From the NCBI RefSeq assembly GCF_023746555.1, contig NZ_CP098755.1, positions 3,794,501-3,858,500 on the forward strand: DNA of 64,000 nt, read 5' to 3'. The position numbers were made by a program, and so were the translations under genes. The notes under the pieces were generated by a model, which did no database searches, had not been told where the DNA came from, and saw nothing but the letters and a program-made list of their open reading frames with translations. This DNA is from Brevibacillus ruminantium (GTDB lineage Bacteria > Bacillota > Bacilli > Brevibacillales > Brevibacillaceae). This document shows positions 1-8,295 of the stretch, in pieces; the first letter of the stretch is position 1; every line of letters starts with the position of its first letter.

Positions 1-286
1 CCGTCAACCCCGAAAACAGGCCCTGGTCCTCCGGTACGTAGCCGATTCCGCGGCGGGCGATTTCGTGTACGGGCAACCGCTGAATTTCGTCCCCGTTGAA
101 CACGACTTTTCCCTTCGCTGGCGGCGTCAATCCCATCAAGGAACGGAGCGTGGTGGTTTTTCCTGCGCCGTTGCGGCCAAGCAGTACCGTAACCTCTCCC
201 TTCCTGATCTCAAACGAGATGCCCTGGAGAATGTGGTATTGCCCGATGTACGTCTCGATTTGCTGTACACTAAGAAGCGTCGTCAT
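1..286 (-). CDS. livF: Branched-chain amino acid-type ABC transporter ATP-binding protein LivF, 3' truncated by window edge
   Basis: This is the second ATPase of a Liv-type importer. I translated the visible 95 codons from the ATG at 286. They start MTTLLSVQQIETYIGQYHIL and contain the Walker A motif GRNGAGKTT and the LivF-typical YVPEDQGLF stretch. The start lies 17 bp inside the end of livG and has GGGAGG just upstream, so the two ATPases are translationally coupled. Signature and Walker B motifs lie beyond the window. The permeases livH and livM are not visible and may lie further left. Substrate cannot be read from the sequence; the neighbours (acyl-CoA ligase, MaoC, KAS III) suggest an organic acid as readily as an amino acid. 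Confidence 0.88.
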   Translation of the reverse strand, partial: MTTLLSVQQIETYIGQYHILQGISFEIRKGEVTVLLGRNGAGKTTTLRSLMGLTPPAKGKVVFNGDEIQRLPVHEIARRGIGYVPEDQGLFSGLT

Positions 287-1034
287 ACATACCTCCCAGA
301 TAGGCGGATTGGACTCGTTCATCCTGCATGATCGTCTCAGGGGTATCCTCTGCCAGAAGCTTTCCGTGAAACAGCACCATCAGTCGGTCAGACAAGTCCA
401 GCACCATGTCCATCTTGTGCTCGATCAGCAGGATCGTCCGATTTCCTTCCGCCTTGATCTTCCGTATCACCTCAAGAATCGCCGGGACTTCCTCTAGCGA
501 CATGCCCGCCGTTGGCTCATCCAAAAGGAGGAGCTCCGTTTCCAAGGCAAGCAGCATGGCAATTTCCAGCTTGCGCTTCTCCCCGTGAGCCAAGTGCTTT
601 GCAAGCGAAGCGTTTTTCCCTTTCAACAGCACGGTTTCCAGCAATGCATGGGCTTTTTCCTCAAAGGCTGCATATTTGGCGGGGCTTGCGAACAGTTTGT
701 AGTAGATTCCTGCCTGCGCTTGCACGGCGAGGCGAACATTTTCCAGTACGGTAAGCGAGGGAAACACGTTGGTGATCTGAAAGGAGCGTCCTATGCCCAT
801 GCGCGTTCTCCTGGCGGGGGAAAGGCTTGTGATGTCCTTTCCCCCGAGAAGCACTTGACCTCCCGTCGGACGCAGCTGACCGCTCAACAGATTGAAAAAA
901 GTGGTCTTGCCGGCACCGTTCGGGCCGATGATCGATGTAAAGGTACGGGGCATCACTTTGACGCTGACGCCGCCTACAGCTGTGTGCCCGCCAAATGCAA
1001 CCGTCAGATCGCGGGTCTCCAGGATCGGTTCCAT
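270..1034 (-). CDS. livG: Branched-chain amino acid-type ABC transporter ATP-binding protein LivG
   Basis: This is the first ATPase of a Liv/HAAT-family importer, about 254 residues, a normal length for LivG. Visible motifs are Walker A (GPNGAGKTTFF), the LivG-type loop GIGRSFQ, Walker B (ELLLLDEPTAGMS) and the switch histidine in LLIEHKMD. The signature region reads LAHGEKRKLEIA, as usual for LivG. I start at the internal ATG at 1034 (MEPILETRDL) because AAAGGA lies 12 nt upstream; the in-frame ATG at 1058 has no ribosome site. It lies 39 bp downstream of the substrate-binding protein gene and overlaps livF. Confidence 0.9.
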   Translation of the reverse strand: MEPILETRDLTVAFGGHTAVGGVSVKVMPRTFTSIIGPNGAGKTTFFNLLSGQLRPTGGQVLLGGKDITSLSPARRTRMGIGRSFQITNVFPSLTVLENVRLAVQAQAGIYYKLFASPAKYAAFEEKAHALLETVLLKGKNASLAKHLAHGEKRKLEIAMLLALETELLLLDEPTAGMSLEEVPAILEVIRKIKAEGNRTILLIEHKMDMVLDLSDRLMVLFHGKLLAEDTPETIMQDERVQSAYLGGMYDDAS

Positions 1035-1073
1035 CTTGTTTTCTCGTCCTTTCTGCATGAAATTACCGCGGCT

Positions 1074-2336
1074 TTATTTCTTGTTGCGGATCGGCGGGGC
1101 AGTCTCGTCCGGGTCGAGCTCTGTCATCAGGACCGGCACCGGATAATCGAAGCCCTCTTTGTCTTTCAGCGTAATGACATACATCGACTGGAGGGCCTGA
1201 TGATCTTCCGGACGGAACGTCATCGGACCTTTGGGCGATTCAAACGTCATGCCCTCCATCGCCTTGATCAGATTTTCTGCGTCCGTGTCTCCGCCTGTCT
1301 TTTTCAGCGCTTCGACAATAGAGATGGCAGCCGACATCCCGCCCGGCACGAACAGATCGGGGGCTTCTCCGTTGAACCGCTTCTTGTGCTGCTCTACCAG
1401 CCAGTCATTTACCTTGTTTTTCGGCAAATCGTAGTAATAGAGCGTGAAGCCCTCCATCCCAACCAGCGACTTCATCGTTTTCAAGGCAGCAAAATTGGCC
1501 GTACCCGTCGACAGCTTGATGCCCTGCTCTTGCAGCTTCATGTCGGCGATCTGGTTCCACGGGGTATTTGCCCCTGCCCAGACGACGTAAAGGTAATCCG
1601 GCTTCGCTTGGATGATTTTTTGCAAATTGGCTGTGACATCTGTAGCTTTCGGATCGGTGTACTCCTCCAGGATAATATCGGCTCCCAGCTTGACGGCCGT
1701 TTCCTTAAATGCCTCCACTCCATCCCGTCCGAACGCGTAGTCCTGAGCGAGGGTGGCGATCCGCGTCCCGTTTTTGGCAATCGCGAGTGCAGCTGCGATC
1801 GCATCCTGCGAGGAATTGCGCTGCGTGCGGAAAATATACTTGTTCCAGTTGGCTCCGGTGATGCTGTCTGCGGCGGCAGGCTCGACAATCATAACTTTTT
1901 TGTATTCTTCAGCGAGAGGCACGACCGCCAGCGTGTCTGCCGAGCTGGAAGAACCGACGAGAAAATCTACTTTTTCGTCTTCGATCAGCTTCGTTGCCTT
2001 TTTTACCGCCACGTCCGCTTTTGTCTCGGTATCCTCGACTATGAATTGAAGCGGTCTGCCGTCTAACATCAAGCTGCCTTCAGTCGCGTAATCCAGTCCC
2101 AATTCAAAGCCGCGCACCGTTTGCTTGCCGTAGTCCTCCAAAGCGCCTGTCATTGACGCCAGAACGCCGATTTTGATCGGCTCCTTCTGCCCTGCTGCAC
2201 TCCCTGTCTGCCCTTGCGCATCCCCCTGCCCGGAAGGCGACGTGGCGGCACCGTTTCCGCACGCCGCCGCAAGCATCATGACCCCGGCCAGTGACGCTGC
2301 CAGCCCTATTCTTGCCCAGCCTTTTATACGAACCAT
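1074..2336 (-). CDS. Liv-type ABC transporter substrate-binding lipoprotein
   Basis: This is a periplasmic-binding-protein type 1 (Leu/Ile/Val-binding, Peripla_BP_6) lipoprotein of 420 residues. The N-terminus is a lipoprotein signal peptide: MVRIKGWARIG, a hydrophobic stretch, then lipobox LAAACG, followed by a Ser/Gly/Gln-rich linker. The mature protein begins with IKIGVLASMTGALEDYGKQ, the classic opening of this fold. The ATG at 2336 follows GAGGGATCGGAA, and upstream in-frame codons lack a signal peptide. It would capture substrate outside the membrane for LivF/LivG. The preceding acyl-CoA-handling genes make an aromatic or branched organic acid a possible ligand; that is inference only. 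Confidence 0.88.
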   Translation of the reverse strand: MVRIKGWARIGLAASLAGVMMLAAACGNGAATSPSGQGDAQGQTGSAAGQKEPIKIGVLASMTGALEDYGKQTVRGFELGLDYATEGSLMLDGRPLQFIVEDTETKADVAVKKATKLIEDEKVDFLVGSSSSADTLAVVPLAEEYKKVMIVEPAAADSITGANWNKYIFRTQRNSSQDAIAAALAIAKNGTRIATLAQDYAFGRDGVEAFKETAVKLGADIILEEYTDPKATDVTANLQKIIQAKPDYLYVVWAGANTPWNQIADMKLQEQGIKLSTGTANFAALKTMKSLVGMEGFTLYYYDLPKNKVNDWLVEQHKKRFNGEAPDLFVPGGMSAAISIVEALKKTGGDTDAENLIKAMEGMTFESPKGPMTFRPEDHQALQSMYVITLKDKEGFDYPVPVLMTELDPDETAPPIRNKK

Positions 2337-2365
2337 TTCCGATCCCTCTCTTCGATTCGTTGTTA

Positions 2366-3388
2366 TTACTTTGCTCCACTGCCCCATTCGATCACCGTTG
2401 CTGCCCAGGTGTATCCTGTCCCGGCACTGAGTGCCACGGCGAGGCTGCCGTCTTGCAACATTCCCCGCTCCCGGGCCAGGTGAAGGCCGATACATGGATC
2501 GAGTGCCGACATATGACCGTACTCATCGAGATAAATTGCCTGCTCCTCCTGCAAGCCGAGTTGGGCGAGCAATTCTTCAAACATCGACCGTTTTGTGTGA
2601 AGCGGCAGGAGGCAATCGATATCTGCCAGCGTGTACCCGCTCCTGGCGACGGCCGTTTTGACGACCTGAACAAAATTGGGCACCGAAACCGGATCGAGCC
2701 TGCTTTTCATGCTTGCCGGGTCTTTTACATCGATCGAATGAAGGCGCTCCTGCAATGTCAATGTGCTTGCCGGCATCCTGGAGCCGCCTGCAGGCACCTT
2801 GACGTCATCGTGAAAAGATCCGTCTGTCATGATGGCAGAGGCCAAAATCCTGCTTGTTTGCGCTCCCCGCTGAACGAGCGCCGCTGCTCCTCCGTCAGCG
2901 AAGTTGAACATGAACCTGGAGCGGGTGTTTTCGTAGTCGATCAGATGGGATTCCTTGCAGCCGCCCACAAGCAAAACATTTCGGATAAAGTCGTCAGACA
3001 CCAGCATATCCTTCGCCACCTTGAGCGCAATGGGAAAACAGGAGCTGACATTCATCATTTCAAACGCATAGGCATTGTTCAGCCCCAGCTCATGCTGAAT
3101 CTTGGGAGCGCACGACCATACCTGATAGTCCTTGTAGGGGCTCCCGAAGTAGATCACGACATCGATGTCATTCCGGTCGACCTTTTCCAGAATCGGCAGT
3201 GCAGCCCGGACAGCCATATCGGAGGCATGCAAGTCATGGTCCGATACATGTTTTTTCACTAGACCAAATTTTTCGATAATGGCTTCCTCAGGAATTCCTG
3301 TCTGCTCCGCCATCTGACTGGCTGTCTGCACTTGCGGCGGAAAGAACATGCCTGTGTCGACGATCCCCACGTTCTTCGCTAGTGTCAT
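2366..3388 (-). CDS. 3-oxoacyl-ACP synthase III (FabH/KAS III)-like thiolase-fold enzyme
   Basis: This 340-residue thiolase-fold protein resembles KAS III. The N-terminus (VGIVDTGMFFPPQ) and the middle (DVVIYFGSPYKDYQ) fit the fold. The nucleophile is probably Cys117 in MNVSSCFPIA, and His264 sits in LPLHTKRSMF where FabH has its catalytic His. The third FabH residue, Asn in YGNTSA, is His here (YGHMSALDP, His292), so it is not an ordinary FabH. It may use acyl-CoA made by the neighbouring ligase. The start overlaps the maoC-like stop (ATGA), showing tight coupling. PqsC- or OleA-like condensation, or thioesterase activity, are alternatives. Confidence 0.75.
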   Translation of the reverse strand: MTLAKNVGIVDTGMFFPPQVQTASQMAEQTGIPEEAIIEKFGLVKKHVSDHDLHASDMAVRAALPILEKVDRNDIDVVIYFGSPYKDYQVWSCAPKIQHELGLNNAYAFEMMNVSSCFPIALKVAKDMLVSDDFIRNVLLVGGCKESHLIDYENTRSRFMFNFADGGAAALVQRGAQTSRILASAIMTDGSFHDDVKVPAGGSRMPASTLTLQERLHSIDVKDPASMKSRLDPVSVPNFVQVVKTAVARSGYTLADIDCLLPLHTKRSMFEELLAQLGLQEEQAIYLDEYGHMSALDPCIGLHLARERGMLQDGSLAVALSAGTGYTWAATVIEWGSGAK

Positions 3389-3801
3389 GCAGACGCCTCC
3401 TCTCGGGGCACTAGCATCGCAGCTTCTCCTTCCAAAACCAGGACGCCGTTTTGATTAAAGCAATCTGTTTTTAACGTCAGCACACGCTTCTCTTCGGAAA
3501 AAGACAGGACTTCCGCATGTGCCGTGATTGTATCGCCGATCAGTACCGGCTTCACGAAACGCAGCGTCTGACTTAAATAGACCGAGCCTTTCCCAGGCAG
3601 ATGCATCCCGAGCAAACCGGACAGCAAGCTTGTCGTCAATAGTCCATGCGCAATCCGCTGGCCAAATCGAGTCTCTTTGGCATATTCCCTGTCAATGTGG
3701 ATCGGGTTGAAATCGCCGCTCAGTCCGGCAAACTGAACGATGTCGCTCTCCGTAATCGTCTTACTGAAGCTGGCCTTCTGGCCGATTGCAAATGTCGCCA
3801 T
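3385..3801 (-). CDS. MaoC-like (R)-specific enoyl-CoA hydratase
   Basis: This 138-residue single hot-dog-fold protein is a MaoC/PhaJ-type hydratase. The hydratase-2 motif is clear: Asp30 and His35 in GLSGDFNPIHID, followed by RIAHGLLTTSLLS. Such enzymes hydrate trans-2-enoyl-CoA to (R)-3-hydroxyacyl-CoA. GGAGGAG lies just upstream of the ATG at 3801. The gene overlaps the end of the acyl-CoA ligase gene by 41 bp and the KAS III-like gene by 4 bp, so the three products are probably made together and act on the same acyl thioesters. A dehydratase role with the KAS III-like partner is also possible. Confidence 0.85.
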   Translation of the reverse strand: MATFAIGQKASFSKTITESDIVQFAGLSGDFNPIHIDREYAKETRFGQRIAHGLLTTSLLSGLLGMHLPGKGSVYLSQTLRFVKPVLIGDTITAHAEVLSFSEEKRVLTLKTDCFNQNGVLVLEGEAAMLVPREEASA

Positions 3802-5368
3802 GTCTGTTCTCCTCCATCCTCTTCTCCAACATGATTTTTATCTGATTTTTGTCAACTTTGCCTGTGGCGTTCTTCGGTAAAGCGCTTACAAAAACAATTG
3901 TCGCGGGAACCTTGTACTTCGCCAAACGGCGCATGCAATGCGATTGTACCTCTTCCAACCGGGATTGCTCTTGGGAAGTCTCTGCTTCCCCCTCGTCTTC
4001 CGGGCTCCTTTCTTTAAGCACAACTGCTGCTGCCGGAACTTCCCCCCATTTGAGGTCGACTACTCCTACCACAGCTGCCTCATCTACCGATGGAAGCTCG
4101 CGTATCACTTGCTCGATTTCCAGTGGATACACATTCTCACCGCCCGAGATAATCATCTCTTTCTTGCGGCCTGCCACATACACAAAGCCATTTTCATCCG
4201 CTCGGACCAAATCTCCGGTGGATAGCCATCCATCGCGGAGGGCTTTGTTCGTCTCCTCCGGTAAATTCCAATAGCCCTGCATCACGTGCGGTCCCCGGAC
4301 GAGCAGTTCTCCAATCTCACCGGCCTTCACATCTCGCCCTTCATCGTCTACAATCCGAATGTCGCAATAGAGAACCGGCTTTCCGATGGAACCGACTTTT
4401 TTCGTGTAATCCTCTTTCGAGAGCAAAAAGACCGTCGGCGAGGTTTCCGTCATTCCGTACCCCTGGCCAAATGGGATGCCCCTGTCGAGATAGTAGGTTA
4501 TCAGCTCATGCGGGCAAGGTGCGCCTCCATTGTACAGCCACCGAAGAGAGCTGAGGTCGGTTCCCTCGAAAGCGGGACTTTTCCTGAGCAAATCATGCAT
4601 CGTCGGAACCCCCAGCGCGATGGTCACCCGGTGCTCCTCGATCATCTTCAGGACTCGCTCCGGCTCAAATCTGTCGGGCAAGATGACGCACCCGCCGGCA
4701 AACAGTGCGGGAAGGGAGAACAGGCCGATCCCGCCGATATGGAACAGCGGCAATAAGGCCATAATCCGATCTGCGGAAGTTATGTCCAGGCCGAGGCAGT
4801 TGTTGACAGCGTTCCAAAACATGTTTTCCTGGGTCAGGACGGCTCCCTTCGGCCGACCCGTCGTGCCCGAGGTGTAGCAGATGATAAACGGCAGCGAGGC
4901 GTCTGCGCCGGTTTCGCCGAATGTCCCCTCACACTCGCTGATACGGTCCTCAAGCCGTTCAGCAGTGAGACCATGGGGGTCAAACCAGAGAACATCCGCG
5001 AGCCCGCTCCCAGCGACGAGCTGTGTCCCGAGCTCCCTGTAGCATCCTTCCGCCACCAACAAACCGGCTCCGCTGTCATTGAGCTGAAACGTCAGCTCGG
5101 GTGCTGTCAGCCGGGTGTTGAGAACGACCGCAATCGCACCCAGCTTGGCGATGGCAAATAACAGGACCATGTACTCCACGCCGTTCCCCGCGAGGATTGC
5201 GATCCGCTCCCCCTTTTTTACCGCATGCTGATCGGATAGAAGCCGGGCCGTCTGGTTAATCTCCCGGCTCATATCCCGATAATTGAGCTCCCTCCGCTCC
5301 CCGATGAGCGCGGTCCTCTCCGGTGCTGTCTCCGCCCGCTTTTCAATCCACTTCACGATTCCTTCCAT
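3761..5368 (-). CDS. AMP-dependent acyl-CoA synthetase/ligase (ANL superfamily)
   Basis: This 535-residue adenylate-forming ligase would activate a carboxylic acid to its CoA thioester through an acyl-AMP. Motifs in order: P-loop ICYTSGTTGRPKGAVLT, adenine-binding GQGYGMTETSPTV, DGWLSTGDL, hinge GRKKEMIISGGENVYPLEIE, and the C-terminal catalytic lysine region LPKNATGKVDK. The substrate (long-chain, aromatic or branched) cannot be told from these motifs. It starts 26 bp inside the TetR gene with GAAGGAAAGGTGG upstream. Together with the MaoC and KAS III-like genes it suggests uptake of an acid, activation, then modification. The C-terminus, rich in Glu around residues 455-475, is slightly extended. 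Confidence 0.9.
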   Translation of the reverse strand: MEGIVKWIEKRAETAPERTALIGERRELNYRDMSREINQTARLLSDQHAVKKGERIAILAGNGVEYMVLLFAIAKLGAIAVVLNTRLTAPELTFQLNDSGAGLLVAEGCYRELGTQLVAGSGLADVLWFDPHGLTAERLEDRISECEGTFGETGADASLPFIICYTSGTTGRPKGAVLTQENMFWNAVNNCLGLDITSADRIMALLPLFHIGGIGLFSLPALFAGGCVILPDRFEPERVLKMIEEHRVTIALGVPTMHDLLRKSPAFEGTDLSSLRWLYNGGAPCPHELITYYLDRGIPFGQGYGMTETSPTVFLLSKEDYTKKVGSIGKPVLYCDIRIVDDEGRDVKAGEIGELLVRGPHVMQGYWNLPEETNKALRDGWLSTGDLVRADENGFVYVAGRKKEMIISGGENVYPLEIEQVIRELPSVDEAAVVGVVDLKWGEVPAAAVVLKERSPEDEGEAETSQEQSRLEEVQSHCMRRLAKYKVPATIVFVSALPKNATGKVDKNQIKIMLEKRMEENRHGDICNRPEGQLQ

Positions 5369-6035
5369 TCGTACCCACCTTTCCTTCTGATGAGGAATTG
5401 GATAAACCTTGAAAAATCATCGTCATCGCATCGTCAAAAACTTCTCCCGGCACATCCTTGCCTTCCCAGTACACCCACCGCATCCCGATGAACTGGCTGA
5501 TTCCCATCAGGCAATACGCAATGGTTTCGGCGTGCAGGCTCTTAAACTCGCCTGCTCCCATCGCTTCTTCCAGTCCTTTGACATACCCCTTGGCCAGACG
5601 CTCGTAGTAGGCGCGGTACAATGATTCGTCCACGAGCACAGCCTGCTGGACGATGCTGTATAAGTTGCGGTGTGACTGAACCCAGGTGAAGAAGACGCGG
5701 AAGCCGATTCGCTGCGCCTCCTCATAGCTTTTTGCCTGAGCGAGCCCCTGCCGTATCTGGCCGCGGAAATCCCGGCTCAGCTGGGTCAAAAGCTCGGCAA
5801 AAATTTCGTACTTGGATTCAAAGTAGTTGTAGAACGTACCCTGGGCGACCTTGGCTTGTTGGGTGATGTCTACAATAGAGGCTGCGAAATACCCTTTTGT
5901 TCCAAACACCTCCTCTGCTACGTCCAGCAGCTTTTGCCGCGTCTTCGCCCCTTTGCTGGTAACGGGAACCTTGGTTTGTGCTTTTGACTCTACTGAATTT
6001 TCAGACATGATTGAGCTCACCCTTTTGCTAGACAT
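5343..6035 (-). CDS. TetR/AcrR-family transcriptional regulator
   Basis: This TetR-family repressor has its helix-turn-helix near the N-terminus (TRQKLLDVAEEVFGTKGYF, then IVDITQQAKVAQGTFYNYF). The C-terminal ligand domain resembles fatty-acid-responsive YsiA/FadR-like members. It is the first gene of the operon with the acyl-CoA ligase and overlaps it by 26 bp, so autoregulation of the whole acyl/Liv operon by an acyl-CoA is a natural inference. Two starts are credible: ATG at 6035 (AGGCAGGTG upstream) and ATG at 6008 (AAGGGTGAG upstream); I chose the longer. A short palindrome at 6083-6095 could be its operator. Confidence 0.85.
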   Translation of the reverse strand: MSSKRVSSIMSENSVESKAQTKVPVTSKGAKTRQKLLDVAEEVFGTKGYFAASIVDITQQAKVAQGTFYNYFESKYEIFAELLTQLSRDFRGQIRQGLAQAKSYEEAQRIGFRVFFTWVQSHRNLYSIVQQAVLVDESLYRAYYERLAKGYVKGLEEAMGAGEFKSLHAETIAYCLMGISQFIGMRWVYWEGKDVPGEVFDDAMTMIFQGLSNSSSEGKVGTNGRNREVD

Positions 6036-6082
6036 AAGAAGCACCTGCCTTAAAATAAACAAAGAAGAATGAAAAAACTGAA

Positions 6083-6095
6083 AACTGAATCAGTT
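6083..6095. promoter_or_regulatory. Possible TetR operator palindrome upstream of the acyl/Liv operon
   Basis: AACTGAATCAGTT is a perfect palindrome with 6-bp arms around one central base, about 50 bp upstream of the TetR start. TetR-family regulators usually bind such sites in their own promoters. No convincing -35/-10 pair was found around it. Confidence 0.35.
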
Positions 6096-6140
6096 GTCAC
6101 TTTTGAAATCATGATACCCTGACTCCCTGATTTTGACAAG

Positions 6141-6173
6141 AAAAAAATCCTCTCTTTTCCAAAAAAGAGAGGA
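6141..6173 (-). terminator. Intrinsic terminator of the pts/dga-like operon
   Basis: On the minus strand TCCTCTCTTTT and AAAAGAGAGGA pair around a short loop and are followed by a run of seven T. It lies about 80 bp downstream of the ptsI stop codon and marks the end of the long operon. Confidence 0.85.
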
Positions 6174-6250
6174 CATCAAAAATCGGGAGCGGCTGGATAA
6201 CAGCCTCGTCAGGCGTTTATTCGGTCTAGTGTTTATTCGTCCGAGTTTAT

Positions 6251-7999
6251 CTAGTTCCGGGTTCTTTCTAAGAGCAGCGCCTTTACTTGCTCTTGCCCCT
6301 CCAGCTGAAGGGCTGCTTCCGCCAGGTCCTTCATCTCATTGAAGGACAGCTGATTGATCAGCTCTCGTGCAGCCAGCACAGACGATGCGTTCATGCTAAA
6401 CCCGTCAAGTCCCATGCCTACGAGCAGCGGGATGGCCAACGGATCGGCAGCCATCTCACCGCACATGCTGACACGGCGGTCATGTCGGTGAGCGGCTTCG
6501 ATCACCAGCTGGATCAAGCGCAGAACAGCTGGATGAAACGGCTGATACAAGCCGGATATTTGCTCGTTCATCCGGTCGCAGGCGAGCGTGTACTGGATCA
6601 AATCATTGGTCCCGATCGACAAAAAGTCGGCCTCCCGGGCAAACAGATCGCTGACCAGGGCCGCTGCCGGCACTTCGATCATCAGTCCTACCTGAATGGC
6701 AGGGTCAAACGGAATCCCCGCTCGTGTAAGCGTCGATTTTGCCTCGGCCAAAAAGCGGTTCGCTGCCCGCCATTCTTCGAGCGTAGCGATCATCGGGTAC
6801 ATCAGCTTGACAGAGCCGTAGTGAGAAGCGCGGAGAATGGCCCGCAGCTGAGTGAGAAACATTTCCTCCCGATCCAGACAAAGCCGGATCGCACGATAGC
6901 CGAGAAAAGGGTTCAGCTCTTTTTGCAGGTTCAAAAGCGGCAGCTCTTTGTCGCCCCCGATATCCAGCGTCCGGATGACGACAGGCTTTCCATTCATGTC
7001 ATGTGCGACTTGCCGATACGCCTGGAACTGCTCTTCTTCATCTGGCATACTGTCCCGGTTCATAAACAAAAACTCGGAGCGAAACAGACCAATACCCTCT
7101 CCGCCAACCCGTAGGACAGCCTGACATTCATCCGGATGGCCGATGTTTGCGCCCAATTCGATACGATGCCCATCCCGGGTCACGGTGGGAAGCTCTGCCC
7201 AGCGTGCTTGTCTCGTTTTCTCGCGCAACCAGTCGGCTCGCTTTTGCTCGTAGAACGCAAGCTCCTTCTCGTCTGGTCGCAGGCAGAATAGTCCTTCTGT
7301 CCCATCCAGCACGATCAGGTCCCCATCCTCTACCTGCTCCAAAGCCCGCCCGAGGCCGACTATTGCCGGGATTCCAAGAGCACGGGCCATAATCGCGGAA
7401 TGCGAGGTGCCGCCTCCGATTTGTGTGGCAAAACCCTTGATCAGGCCGGTATCAAGCTGGGCCGTATCCGATGGAGACAAGTCATGTGCGACAACGATAA
7501 GCGAATCAGGCGCGGTTTTCTTCTCTTCCCGTGCAGATCCTTGCAGATTTCCCCATACAGTACCAGTACCTTGCAGACAGAACAGGAGACGCTGCCCCAC
7601 ATCCCGAATATCTGCCGCGCGTTCCCGCATGTACTCGCCATCCAGCGATGCAAATAAACTCGCCAGCTCGCCCGTCACCTGCTGCACAGCCGCTTCCGCG
7701 TTTATGTTTCCTGCTGCCAGCAGCATCTCGATCGGACCGATCAGCTCCGGGTCTTGCAGCAGCATCATATGGGCCTGAAAAATATCTGCTTCCTTCTGTC
7801 CCAGACGCTTTCTGGTCTGTTCATACAATGTCGCCAGCCCGCTCAATCCCTGCTCGCAGGCTGTTTTGAAACGAGCCAGCTCCTCTTCAGGCGATTTCAC
7901 CTCCTGACCGATTTTTTGAACCTGTTTTTTCCACACCTGTGCCCTGGCAATCGCGACTCCGGCAGATGCGCCTATCCCTTTTACGCGTACGGTTCCCAT
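6251..7999 (-). CDS. ptsI: Phosphoenolpyruvate-protein phosphotransferase (PTS Enzyme I)
   Basis: This cytoplasmic Enzyme I takes phosphate from PEP and passes it to HPr. At 582 residues it is full length. The phosphorylated histidine is about His200 in GGGTSHSAIMARALGIP. The PEP-binding domain shows GIGLFRSEFLFM, IRTLDIGGDKELP and the catalytic Cys in SMCGEMAADP. It starts 2 bp after the ptsH stop. It is the last gene of a dga-like cassette, not next to a ptsG gene, so it may be a second copy dedicated to this cassette. Whether another ptsHI exists elsewhere cannot be seen here. Confidence 0.95.
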   Translation of the reverse strand: MGTVRVKGIGASAGVAIARAQVWKKQVQKIGQEVKSPEEELARFKTACEQGLSGLATLYEQTRKRLGQKEADIFQAHMMLLQDPELIGPIEMLLAAGNINAEAAVQQVTGELASLFASLDGEYMRERAADIRDVGQRLLFCLQGTGTVWGNLQGSAREEKKTAPDSLIVVAHDLSPSDTAQLDTGLIKGFATQIGGGTSHSAIMARALGIPAIVGLGRALEQVEDGDLIVLDGTEGLFCLRPDEKELAFYEQKRADWLREKTRQARWAELPTVTRDGHRIELGANIGHPDECQAVLRVGGEGIGLFRSEFLFMNRDSMPDEEEQFQAYRQVAHDMNGKPVVIRTLDIGGDKELPLLNLQKELNPFLGYRAIRLCLDREEMFLTQLRAILRASHYGSVKLMYPMIATLEEWRAANRFLAEAKSTLTRAGIPFDPAIQVGLMIEVPAAALVSDLFAREADFLSIGTNDLIQYTLACDRMNEQISGLYQPFHPAVLRLIQLVIEAAHRHDRRVSMCGEMAADPLAIPLLVGMGLDGFSMNASSVLAARELINQLSFNEMKDLAEAALQLEGQEQVKALLLERTRN

Positions 8000-8001
8000 G
8001 C

Positions 8002-8262
8002 CTACTCGGCTCCTTGTCCCAGAAAGGCGGCCAGCGCAACCAGCGCCTCTTCCTCATCGGAACCGTCGGCGGTCAGCTTTACGCTCTCTCCGTTTGCCAC
8101 GGCAAGCGACATCACCCCAATGATGCTTTTGGCGTTTACGCTTTTGTCCCCCTTGATCAAACCGATCTCACTGGAAAAGGAGGTGGCCGTTTTTACAAAC
8201 AGCGTCGCCGGCCGGGCATGCAGCCCCTGGGGAAGGTGAACAACGACTTGCTTCTCTCTCAT
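8002..8262 (-). CDS. ptsH: Phosphocarrier protein HPr
   Basis: This 86-residue HPr-family protein carries both regulatory residues: His15 in LPQGLHARPATLFV (phosphorylated by Enzyme I) and Ser46 in VNAKSIIGVMSL (site of HPr kinase). It could therefore act in phosphotransfer and, as HPr-Ser-P, as a CcpA co-repressor. Having His15 excludes a Crh-type protein. It lies between the KDGP aldolase gene and ptsI. The operon promoter contains a cre-like site, so HPr made here could feed back on its own operon. Confidence 0.93.
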   Translation of the reverse strand: MREKQVVVHLPQGLHARPATLFVKTATSFSSEIGLIKGDKSVNAKSIIGVMSLAVANGESVKLTADGSDEEEALVALAAFLGQGAE

Positions 8263-8295
8263 CTCATTTCACTCCTATCTCGATTCGTTGAAAGG

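Noticed and set aside
585-2066. 493-codon plus-strand open frame across livG and the binding-protein gene
   Set aside because: It is a shadow of two clear minus-strand genes; its Cys/His/Arg-rich content is typical of antisense frames.
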